Below are positions 1-5,267 of a stretch of DNA of 6,096 bases, in pieces. Both the position numbers and the translations under genes were made by a program. Source of the DNA: Candidatus Poribacteria bacterium (lineage in GTDB: Bacteria > Poribacteria > WGA-4E > B28-G17); contig QNBQ01000118.1 of NCBI GenBank assembly GCA_003645735.1, positions 1 to 6,096 on the forward strand, written 5' to 3'. Within the stretch, counting starts at the first letter, position 1. Each line of letters opens with the position of its first letter. Below the pieces are notes generated by a model. It was given only the letters and a program-made list of their open reading frames with translations. It did not search any database and had not been told where the DNA came from.

Positions 1-487
1 CGCCCGCTCCCGTCATCGCCGCCACCCTCCTGACCCTCGCCTCGAACGGGGCGACGATCCTGACGTGGATCACGCCGGGCTTGCCCCTCAGAATCGCCTG
101 TCCTCCCCTCCCGACGATAACCACGTTCCCCCTCTCGTAAAGGTCTAAAATCGTCGCCTTCAAGAACTTGAGCAGATCCTCCCTGTTGAGGAAGGACATG
201 CTCGGGACTGGCTCGCTCGGGTAGCAGGGAGGGGCCATCTCCCAGTATGCCGAGCCGAGGTAGGAGAGGTATCTCTCGGACGAGAAGAGCTTCGATAGGA
301 ACCTCGATATGGCCCCCTCCCCCTTTTCGTCCAGCCTCTCCACCTCCGACTCGGGCACCCTCGCCCGCCTTGCCACCTCCGAGATCAGCTCCTTGTTGAC
401 GTGGTCATACCCCAGCCTCTCGGCCACCTTAAGGGCTATCTCGTCTCCCCCGCTGCCGTATTGCCTCGATATCGTTATGACCGCCAA
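1..487 (-). CDS. Cytidylate kinase-like family protein (P-loop kinase), C-terminus cut by window edge
   Basis: This is the first 162 residues of a P-loop kinase of the cytidylate kinase-like family (Cytidylate_kin2 type). The N-terminus, Met-Ala-Val-Ile-Thr-Ile-Ser-Arg-Gln-Tyr-Gly-Ser-Gly-Gly, carries the nucleotide-binding loop of that family at residues 7-18. A second typical block, GRGGQAIL, is at 126-133, followed by HVRIVAPFEARVRR at 141-154, the arginine-rich lid-like segment. Family members are about 180-220 aa, so roughly 20-60 residues are missing. The start is TTG at 487-485. It is the only start codon that gives the family N-terminus, because the preceding in-frame stop is the TGA of the upstream oxidoreductase at 499-497. 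A GAGG at 498-495, overlapping that stop, sits 7 nt before the TTG, so the two genes are probably translationally coupled. The true substrate of this family is poorly known, and CMP phosphorylation cannot be assumed. Family call is firm; role is uncertain. Confidence 0.85.
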   Translation of the reverse strand, partial: MAVITISRQYGSGGDEIALKVAERLGYDHVNKELISEVARRARVPESEVERLDEKGEGAISRFLSKLFSSERYLSYLGSAYWEMAPPCYPSEPVPSMSFLNREDLLKFLKATILDLYERGNVVIVGRGGQAILRGKPGVIHVRIVAPFEARVRRVAAMTGAG

Positions 488-496
488 CCTCCCACC

Positions 497-1540
497 TCAC
501 AGCTTCGGTATCTCTATCGGCTCCCAACGCTTCGTCCTCATCGATTTATAGGCCGTGTCCAGTATGATGTTGACGATATACCCGTCCTCGAACGTCTCCC
601 TCGGGGTAACCCCTTTTTCGACGCACTCCACGAAGTGGTGCATCTCCTCGTGATACCCGTATATCCACGCCTCATCGACGCAGGGGAAGACCCATCCTAT
701 CTCGGCCTCTCCCTTCTCGACGACGTAGCCGCTGCCCTTCAGCGTGAAGGCCCTGATGGGGGTGCTTCGGGTCACGTCCGTGAATATCACCCCGTCGGTG
801 CCGTAGATCTCGTTCCTCAGATCCAAGCCTCCCCTGGCCGTCCAGCTCGTCTCCGAGATGCTCAGCTGTCCGCCCTCAAACCTCAGAAGCAGCACCGCGT
901 TGTCCTCAGCCGTGGTTTTATCCTTGTGATACAGCAGATCGCCCCAGGCGATGCACTCGACCGGTTTGACATCCTTCCCTATGAAGTATCTGGCGGCCTC
1001 TATGCAGTGGCACCCCATATCGTTAAGCGCCCCGCCCCCGGTCAGGTTCGGGTCCCAAAAGTGCGGGGAGTGCGGCCCGGAGTGTCCCTCCCTCGACCTG
1101 ACCATCAAGACCTTCCCTATGCTCCCCTGCTCTATCATCTTGCGCGCGTGCATCACGGCGGGGCTGAAGACCTCCGTCTCGGCGTATCCGTGTATAACCC
1201 CTGCCTCCCTGACGGCGTCCAGCATCTCCCTGGCCTCCGAGGCGTTCCTGGCCAGCGGCTTGGTGCAGACCACGTTTTTCTTGTTCTCGGCGGCCATTAT
1301 GGCCGCGTCCCTGTGGAGATGGTTGGGCAGGGCTATGATCACCAGATCCACATCGTCGCTCTTCACGACATCCTCCATCCTGGTGGTCCACCTCTTTATG
1401 CCCCATTTTTTAGCGAACTCCTCCGCCCTCCTCTCGGTTCTGGAGTAGTTGATGACGACCTGGGCGCCGGGCACATGGCTGAGGCCCTGCATGTAAAACT
1501 CGGCCACAAACCCGCTGCCCAACAGGCCTATCCTGACCAC
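497..1540 (-). CDS. Gfo/Idh/MocA family NAD(P)-dependent oxidoreductase
   Basis: A 347-aa cytosolic dehydrogenase of the glucose-fructose oxidoreductase / inositol dehydrogenase / MocA family, which oxidises or reduces sugars, inositols and their derivatives using NAD(P). The N-terminal Rossmann fold (residues 1-120) has the dinucleotide motif GSGFVA at 8-13, ALPNHLH at 70-76, and a CTKPLA block at 92-97 in place of the usual EKP; Lys94 is the expected catalytic lysine. The C-terminal alpha/beta domain contains GGGALNDMGCH at 168-178, giving Asp174 and His178 as the family's Asp/His pair. Length is normal. The start is GTG at 1540, chosen because a perfect Shine-Dalgarno lies 9 nt upstream and the Rossmann motif begins at residue 4. 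The gene follows a sugar isomerase/epimerase and is followed after 9 bp by the cytidylate kinase-like gene, so it is probably the first gene of a two-gene transcript from its own promoter. The specific substrate cannot be read from the sequence. Confidence 0.93.
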   Translation of the reverse strand: MVRIGLLGSGFVAEFYMQGLSHVPGAQVVINYSRTERRAEEFAKKWGIKRWTTRMEDVVKSDDVDLVIIALPNHLHRDAAIMAAENKKNVVCTKPLARNASEAREMLDAVREAGVIHGYAETEVFSPAVMHARKMIEQGSIGKVLMVRSREGHSGPHSPHFWDPNLTGGGALNDMGCHCIEAARYFIGKDVKPVECIAWGDLLYHKDKTTAEDNAVLLLRFEGGQLSISETSWTARGGLDLRNEIYGTDGVIFTDVTRSTPIRAFTLKGSGYVVEKGEAEIGWVFPCVDEAWIYGYHEEMHHFVECVEKGVTPRETFEDGYIVNIILDTAYKSMRTKRWEPIEIPKL

Positions 1541-1545
1541 CTCAT

Positions 1546-1555
1546 ATCACCTCCT
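1546..1555 (-). promoter_or_regulatory. Perfect 10-nt Shine-Dalgarno for the oxidoreductase
   Basis: Read on the minus strand this is AGGAGGTGAT, a ten-base match to the anti-Shine-Dalgarno end of 16S rRNA, with 9 nt between its GGAGG core and the GTG start at 1540. It decides the start: an ATG at 1545-1543 lies between them but is out of frame. The strength suggests efficient translation despite the GTG codon. Confidence 0.85.
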
Positions 1556-1577
1556 GATCCCTTAGGGCTTCACCGGA

Positions 1578-1607
1578 AGTATAACAGGGGGAGGGGCTGT
1601 GAGGCAA
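1578..1607 (-). promoter_or_regulatory. Candidate sigma-70 promoter for oxidoreductase and kinase-like genes
   Basis: On the minus strand, TTGCCT (1607-1602) and TATACT (1583-1578) are separated by 18 bp. A TGT just before the -10 (1586-1584) makes an extended -10 element. Transcription would begin near 1571, leaving a leader of about 30 nt that contains the strong Shine-Dalgarno. The site lies in the 75-bp gap after the isomerase gene, so the oxidoreductase and kinase-like genes could be expressed independently of the genes further upstream. This is a pattern match only. Confidence 0.55.
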
Positions 1608-1615
1608 GGCGGGGG

Positions 1616-2497
1616 TCATACCGCCCGACGGCGCTCGGCGGGCCGCTCCGGACGGCGAGGTGGGCCTTCGCTCCCCTTGGAAGGGGAGGTCATGACCTTC
1701 TTGTAGTTGCGCTTCAGTATCTCGGCGACCCTGTGGGGGGTTTGGGCCTTGACCTTGGCCTCGTAGAGGAAGGGGCCGGAATACCCGACCTCTTGAAGCG
1801 CGGAGATGAACCCCTTCCAATCTATGACCCCTTCGAACGGCAGCCAGTGCCTTTCGTCCTTGCCGTCGTTGTCCGAGATGTGAAGGGTGATTATCCTGTT
1901 CCCCAGCTTTCTGACGGCATCGACCAGGTCGCCGTTGAGGTTGGCGTGGTTCGAGTCGAGGCAGACACCGGTCACCTCCTCGTCCAGCCCCTCAAGCAGC
2001 CTCAGCAGTTCCTCGGGGGTGTTTCCGAGACAGCTTCTGGGGAGGGTCTCGACGGCCATCCTCAGCCCCCTCTCCTTGCACATCCTCTCGATCTCCGCCA
2101 GGCTCTCCCTGGCCGCCTCCAGCCTCCTCTCCCTCTCCTCGTCCTTGATCGGCTCGGCGCTGGGGTGGACGACGACGATCCCCGCCCCGAACTCGGCGGC
2201 CAGATCGAGGTGGTAGCTCAGCCCGAAGAGGATCAGCCTCCTCATCCCATCGTCCAGCGTGGAGATATCCCACTTCGGGCCGGTGGGCAGATGGCACGAC
2301 CACAGCTTCAGCTCCCTCGGCCCCTTGAAGAACTCCTTCACCTTCCCGATCAGCTCCTCGTCCTCGGTGTTGAAATGCCAGGTGAGGAAGACCAGCTCTA
2401 AATACTCTATGCCGCTTTGCTCTATTATGGGAAGCCATTCGGGGAGGAACTCCCTTCCGAAATTGGCGCTCGATGAGCCGAGCGGCATCCCCCTCAC
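1616..2497 (-). CDS. Sugar phosphate isomerase/epimerase (xylose isomerase-like TIM barrel)
   Basis: A 293-aa cytosolic TIM-barrel protein of the AP-endonuclease-2 / xylose isomerase-like superfamily, which isomerises or epimerises sugars, ketoses and inosose-like compounds with a bound divalent metal. Metal and active-site candidates appear in the expected order: His69 (CHLP), His111 (VVVHPS), Glu150 (AVETLPR), Asp181 and His184 (LDSNHAN), His206 (LHISDNDG), His217 (ERHWLP) and Glu246 (YEAK). The start is GTG at 2497, with GAGGAGGT at 2511-2504 giving a 7-nt spacing; an ATG three codons downstream is less well placed. The barrel ends near residue 265. The last 24 residues are a Pro/Arg-rich tail with different codon use (see the repeat at 1619-1690). 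It lies between the NusG-like gene and an oxidoreductase, and such isomerase-oxidoreductase pairs are typical of sugar or inositol catabolism. Substrate unknown. Confidence 0.9.
   Translation of the reverse strand: MRGMPLGSSSANFGREFLPEWLPIIEQSGIEYLELVFLTWHFNTEDEELIGKVKEFFKGPRELKLWSCHLPTGPKWDISTLDDGMRRLILFGLSYHLDLAAEFGAGIVVVHPSAEPIKDEERERRLEAARESLAEIERMCKERGLRMAVETLPRSCLGNTPEELLRLLEGLDEEVTGVCLDSNHANLNGDLVDAVRKLGNRIITLHISDNDGKDERHWLPFEGVIDWKGFISALQEVGYSGPFLYEAKVKAQTPHRVAEILKRNYKKVMTSPSKGSEGPPRRPERPAERRRAV
1619..1690 (-). repeat. GC-rich palindromic segment forming the isomerase's atypical C-terminal tail
   Basis: This stretch encodes residues 270-293 of the isomerase. It contains a palindrome at 1671-1688 whose 8-base arms (CTCCCCTT and AAGGGGAG) are separated by two bases, and a second looser GC-rich inverted repeat around CCGCC (1621-1625) and GGCGG (1637-1641). 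All six arginines here use CGN codons, whereas the body of the gene uses AGG almost throughout. The composition, the palindrome and the position beyond the barrel suggest a small dispersed REP-like repeat that was inserted at the 3' end and read through to a new stop. Only one copy is visible in the window, so dispersal is inferred. Confidence 0.4.
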
Positions 2498-2521
2498 TTC
2501 AAAACCTCCTCAAACGAATGA

Positions 2522-2548
2522 GGGACGGGCGGAGGGGTTGCCCGTCCC
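2522..2548 (-). terminator. 9-bp GC-rich hairpin, weak terminator or attenuator
   Basis: Perfect inverted arms gggacgggc (2522-2530) and gcccgtccc (2540-2548) enclose a 9-nt loop. It lies 32 bp beyond the stop of the NusG-like gene and before the isomerase's Shine-Dalgarno. In the minus-strand transcript the stem is followed by UCAUUCGUUU, which is only partly U-rich. It could be a weak intrinsic terminator, a pause or attenuation site, or a 3'-end stabiliser. I see no clear new promoter between it and the isomerase, so some read-through into the isomerase is likely. Confidence 0.45.
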
Positions 2549-2580
2549 GAAAAGGGGCGGCAGGAAACGGATAAAGGAGA

Positions 2581-3117
2581 TCACCGCTTCTCCACATCGG
2601 AAAACTCCAGCTCTATCGGAATCTGCTTGCCGAGGATATCTATCGACACCTTCACCTTCCCCTTCTTCTCGTTCACCTCTTCGACCGTCCCGATGGCCCC
2701 CATGAAGGGGCCGGAGATGATGTGGACCGTATCGCCCACGGAAAACGGCACGGGGGTTTGTGGGGTTTCGCCCGACTCGATCATCTTCATTATCGCCCTT
2801 ATCTCGCTCTCATCCACGGGGATCGGCTTCTGGCCGGCGCTTATCAGGTTTATGACGCCGGGGGTCCTCTTTATCTCGTGCCACAGCTCATCCCTGAAGA
2901 CCATCTTCACGAAGACGTATCCCGGGAAAAGCGGCTTCTCCTTCTTCCGTTTCCTCCCGCCCCTGACCTCCGTCACCTCCGTTTTGGGGAGGAAGACCCT
3001 CAAACAGGCCTTCTTGTTCTTCAGATGATCCAGAACCCTGTCCTCATGGCCCGTCCTGGTGCGGACGACATACCATCTCGCTCGCCCCTGCTCTTCATCG
3101 ACCTTGTGGGCCTCCAT
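2581..3117 (-). CDS. NusG-family transcription elongation/antitermination factor, probably a specialised paralog
   Basis: A 178-aa two-domain NusG-type protein that binds the RNA polymerase clamp and alters pausing or termination. The NGN domain (residues about 14-112) starts WYVVRTRTGHE and contains the hallmark PLFPGYVFVKM at 62-72. A short linker leads to a KOW domain from about 125 (FSVGDTVHIISGPFMGAIG), ending in IELEFSDVEKR. The segment between the first helix and the VFLP strand is about nine residues shorter than in housekeeping NusG, and the gene is not next to secE or ribosomal protein genes. Both points favour an RfaH/LoaP/UpxY-like paralog, though the KOW end is quite NusG-like. 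I start at ATG 3117, because GGGGTGAT (3129-3122) is correctly spaced for it. The GTG at 3126, three codons earlier, would have no ribosome site and almost no leader. It has its own strong promoter. Its target operon is unknown; the downstream sugar genes are candidates. Confidence 0.85.
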   Translation of the reverse strand: MEAHKVDEEQGRARWYVVRTRTGHEDRVLDHLKNKKACLRVFLPKTEVTEVRGGRKRKKEKPLFPGYVFVKMVFRDELWHEIKRTPGVINLISAGQKPIPVDESEIRAIMKMIESGETPQTPVPFSVGDTVHIISGPFMGAIGTVEEVNEKKGKVKVSIDILGKQIPIELEFSDVEKR

Positions 3118-3121
3118 CTCG

Positions 3122-3129
3122 ATCACCCC
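3122..3129 (-). promoter_or_regulatory. Shine-Dalgarno choosing ATG 3117 for the NusG-like gene
   Basis: GGGGTGAT on the minus strand matches the anti-Shine-Dalgarno with one early mismatch and ends 4 nt before ATG 3117 (8 nt from the GGGG core). It overlaps the alternative GTG at 3126-3124, which argues that the GTG belongs to the ribosome site and is not the start. Confidence 0.55.
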
Positions 3130-3131
3130 GC

Positions 3132-3202
3132 ACCGGTATTATATCAGAACCGGTTGAACTCCGTCAAACCGAAGCCCCGCCCGGAGTTGCCAGGCGACCG
3201 GT
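3132..3202. repeat. Three ACCGGT hexamers in the divergent promoter region
   Basis: The self-palindromic hexamer ACCGGT occurs at 3132-3137, 3149-3154 (within AACCGGTT, 3148-3155) and 3197-3202 (within GACCGGTC, 3196-3203). The first two are 17 bp apart centre to centre and flank the -10 of the NusG-like promoter; the third lies in the spacer of the uvrB promoter. Three more copies occur in the remaining 6 kb (960, 1967 and 4129), so the local density is high. It could be an operator for a dimeric regulator or chance in a GC-rich genome. Confidence 0.3.
3138..3167 (-). promoter_or_regulatory. Near-consensus extended -10 promoter for the NusG-like gene
   Basis: On the minus strand, TTGACG (3167-3162) and a perfect TATAAT (3143-3138) are separated by 18 bp, with TGA (3146-3144) giving an extended -10. 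Transcription would begin near 3131, leaving a leader of about 14 nt before ATG 3117. This is the strongest promoter in the window and implies steady or high initiation unless it is repressed. Confidence 0.75.
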
Positions 3203-3216
3203 CGATAGTGTAGAAT
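3187..3216 (+). promoter_or_regulatory. Candidate sigma-70 promoter for uvrB and the fumarase gene
   Basis: TTGCCA (3187-3192) and TAGAAT (3211-3216) are separated by 18 bp. The start of transcription would be near 3223, followed by GGGGGTGG (3223-3230) as ribosome site, 7 nt before ATG 3238. It runs back-to-back with the NusG-like promoter, with 20 bp between the two -35 boxes. No recognised LexA operator, either CTGT-N8-ACAG or GAAC-N4-GTTC, is present, so SOS control by a known box is not supported. Confidence 0.6.
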
Positions 3217-3237
3217 CATCGCGGGGGTGGTCTTCAT

Positions 3238-5256
3238 ATGCCGAAGTTCGAACTGGTCACCGATATGGAGCCGAAGGGCGATCAGCCCCAGGCGATAGAG
3301 AAGCTGACCGAGGGCATCCTCAAAGGATACAAATACCAGACGCTGCTGGGGGTGACCGGCTCGGGCAAGACATTCACCATGGCACACGTCATCTACAACG
3401 TCCAGCGGCCTACGCTGGTCATATCCCACAACAAGACGCTGGCAGCCCAGCTATACAGCGAGTTCAGACAGCTCTTCCCGAAAAACGCCGTCCGATACTT
3501 CGTCAGCTACTACGACTACTACCAGCCCGAAGCATACATCCCCCAAACCGACACCTACATCGAAAAGGACGCCAGGATAAACGAGGAGATAGATAAGCTG
3601 AGGCTGGCGGCCACGACCGCTGTGCTCACGAGGAGGGACGTCATCGTGGTCGCCAGCGTCTCCTGTATCTACAACATCGGCCCCCCGAGCGAGTTCATGA
3701 GCCACAGGATGCGCCTGGAGGTCGGGCAGATCATCCCCAGAAGACAGCTGCTGAGGGGATTGGTGAACATGAGATACGAGCGGAACGATATGGTCCTGGA
3801 GAGAGGGGGGTTCAGGGCGAGGGGGGATGTGATCGATATCTTCCCCGCCTACGACGACGTGGCCTACAGGATCGAGCTTTTCGACGACGAGATCGAGAGG
3901 ATAACGATGATCGACCCGCTGACAGGAGAGGTTTTAGAGGAGCTGGACTCGGTCGACATCTTCCCCGCCAGACACTTCATAACAAGCCCCAAGAGGTTCG
4001 AGGAGGCGTTGATGGAGATAGAGGCCGACCTCCAGGAGAGGATCGAGTATTTCCTATCCCAGGGCAAGCTGCTCGAAGCCCAGAGGATCGAGCAGAGAAC
4101 CAGGTATGATTTGGAGATGCTCAGGCACACCGGTTACTGCAGGGGCATAGAGAACTACTCAAGGTATTTCGACGGGCGGAAGCCGGGCGAGCCGCCCTTC
4201 TGCCTCCTGAACTACTTCCCCGACGACTACATCATCTTCATAGACGAATCGCACGTCACCGTCCCCCAGCTCCGAGGCATGTATAACGGCGACATGTCGA
4301 GGAAGAAGACGTTGGTGGAATACGGTTTCAGGCTGCCGTCTGCCCTGGATAACCGACCGCTCAAATTCGAGGAGTTCGAAGCGCTGGTCAACCAGGTGAT
4401 ATTCGTCTCGGCCACCCCTGGAAAGTTCGAGTTGGAAAGGAGCGAGCAGGTCGTCGAGCAGATAATCCGGCCCACCGGGCTGGTCGACCCGAAGATAACC
4501 GTCCACCCAACGGAGGGACAGATAGACCACCTGATAGGCAGGATCAGGGAGAGGGTGAGGAAGAACCAGAGGGTGTTGGTCATGACCTTGACGAAGCGGA
4601 TGGCCGAAGACCTGACCGATTACCTGATGGAGGTGGGCATAAGGGCGAGGTATCTGCACTCCGAGATCCACACGCTCGAACGGGCCCAGATCATCAAGGA
4701 GCTGAGGGAGGGGAGGTTCGACGTGCTGGTGGGGGTCAACCTGCTGAGGGAGGGGCTGGATCTGCCGGAGGTGTCGCTCGTGGCGATCCTCGACGCCGAC
4801 AAACAGGGGTTCCTCAGATCCGAGACCGCCCTCATACAGATGGCCGGCAGGGCGGCCCGAAACGTGGACGGCGAGGTGATCCTCTACGCGGACGAGGTGA
4901 CCGAGGCGATGCGCAGGGCGATACAGGAGACCGAGAGGCGTAGAAGGATACAGCTCGAATACAACGAAAAACACGGCATAACCCCGGCGACGATCGAAAA
5001 GGCCATAAGGGATCTGATAGAGATCGAGCGCGAGAAGGAGGAGAAGGTCGAGGCGATGGTGATCAGGGAGGCCGAGGAGGCCTACGAGGAGGAGAAATAC
5101 GCATCGCTGGAGGTGAACGATCCGGAGGAGGTCAAGCGGATCATCGCCGAGCTGGAGGCCGAGATGAGGGAGGCGGCTGAAAAGCTGGAGTTCGAAAAAG
5201 CCGCCGTCATAAGGGATCAGATCAAAGAGCTGAAGGCGAGATACGGGATAGAGTGA
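3238..5256 (+). CDS. uvrB: UvrABC excinuclease subunit B (UvrB)
   Basis: A complete 672-aa UvrB, matching the usual 660-690 aa. It acts in nucleotide excision repair: delivered by UvrA, it clamps the damaged strand using its beta-hairpin and ATPase, then recruits UvrC for incision. Walker A GVTGSGKT is at 38-45. The beta-hairpin region [30 protein letters not shown] spans about 90-119. Walker B IDESH is at 335-339, SATPG at 391-395, [13 protein letters not shown] at 501-513, and motif VI at 534-541. The C-terminal UVR coiled-coil motif for UvrC contact covers about 631-666. Motif VI reads QMAGRAAR where QTIGRAAR is usual; the two arginines remain. The ATG at 3238 is preceded by GGGGGTGG with 7-nt spacing. 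It has its own promoter and is followed after 11 bp by the fumarase gene on the same strand. Identification is certain. Confidence 0.98.
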   Translation: MPKFELVTDMEPKGDQPQAIEKLTEGILKGYKYQTLLGVTGSGKTFTMAHVIYNVQRPTLVISHNKTLAAQLYSEFRQLFPKNAVRYFVSYYDYYQPEAYIPQTDTYIEKDARINEEIDKLRLAATTAVLTRRDVIVVASVSCIYNIGPPSEFMSHRMRLEVGQIIPRRQLLRGLVNMRYERNDMVLERGGFRARGDVIDIFPAYDDVAYRIELFDDEIERITMIDPLTGEVLEELDSVDIFPARHFITSPKRFEEALMEIEADLQERIEYFLSQGKLLEAQRIEQRTRYDLEMLRHTGYCRGIENYSRYFDGRKPGEPPFCLLNYFPDDYIIFIDESHVTVPQLRGMYNGDMSRKKTLVEYGFRLPSALDNRPLKFEEFEALVNQVIFVSATPGKFELERSEQVVEQIIRPTGLVDPKITVHPTEGQIDHLIGRIRERVRKNQRVLVMTLTKRMAEDLTDYLMEVGIRARYLHSEIHTLERAQIIKELREGRFDVLVGVNLLREGLDLPEVSLVAILDADKQGFLRSETALIQMAGRAARNVDGEVILYADEVTEAMRRAIQETERRRRIQLEYNEKHGITPATIEKAIRDLIEIEREKEEKVEAMVIREAEEAYEEEKYASLEVNDPEEVKRIIAELEAEMREAAEKLEFEKAAVIRDQIKELKARYGIE

Positions 5257-5267
5257 GGAGGGCGATC

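Noticed and set aside
1671..1688. The CTCCCCTT palindrome as an intrinsic terminator of the isomerase transcript
   Set aside because: It lies inside the reading frame, has a very tight loop and is followed by GC-rich sequence with no U tract.
401..2401. A 666-codon open frame on the plus strand covering the oxidoreductase and isomerase genes
   Set aside because: It is antisense to two clearly recognisable genes, has low-complexity Pro/Leu/Gly/Asp-rich composition, no recognisable domain, and is explained by the GC-rich, AGG/GAG-biased codons of the opposite strand.
3118..3126. GTG at 3126 as the start of the NusG-like gene
   Set aside because: It would have no Shine-Dalgarno and only about a 5-nt leader from the predicted transcription start; ATG 3117 fits the GGGGTGAT site.
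3147..3158. A possible GAAC-N4-GTTC type LexA box near the divergent promoters
   Set aside because: GAAC is present at 3147-3150, but the bases four positions later read TGAA, so the second half-site is missing.
4159..4974. A 271-codon minus-strand open frame inside uvrB
   Set aside because: It is antisense to highly conserved UvrB motifs, has no credible protein features, and is a codon-bias shadow.
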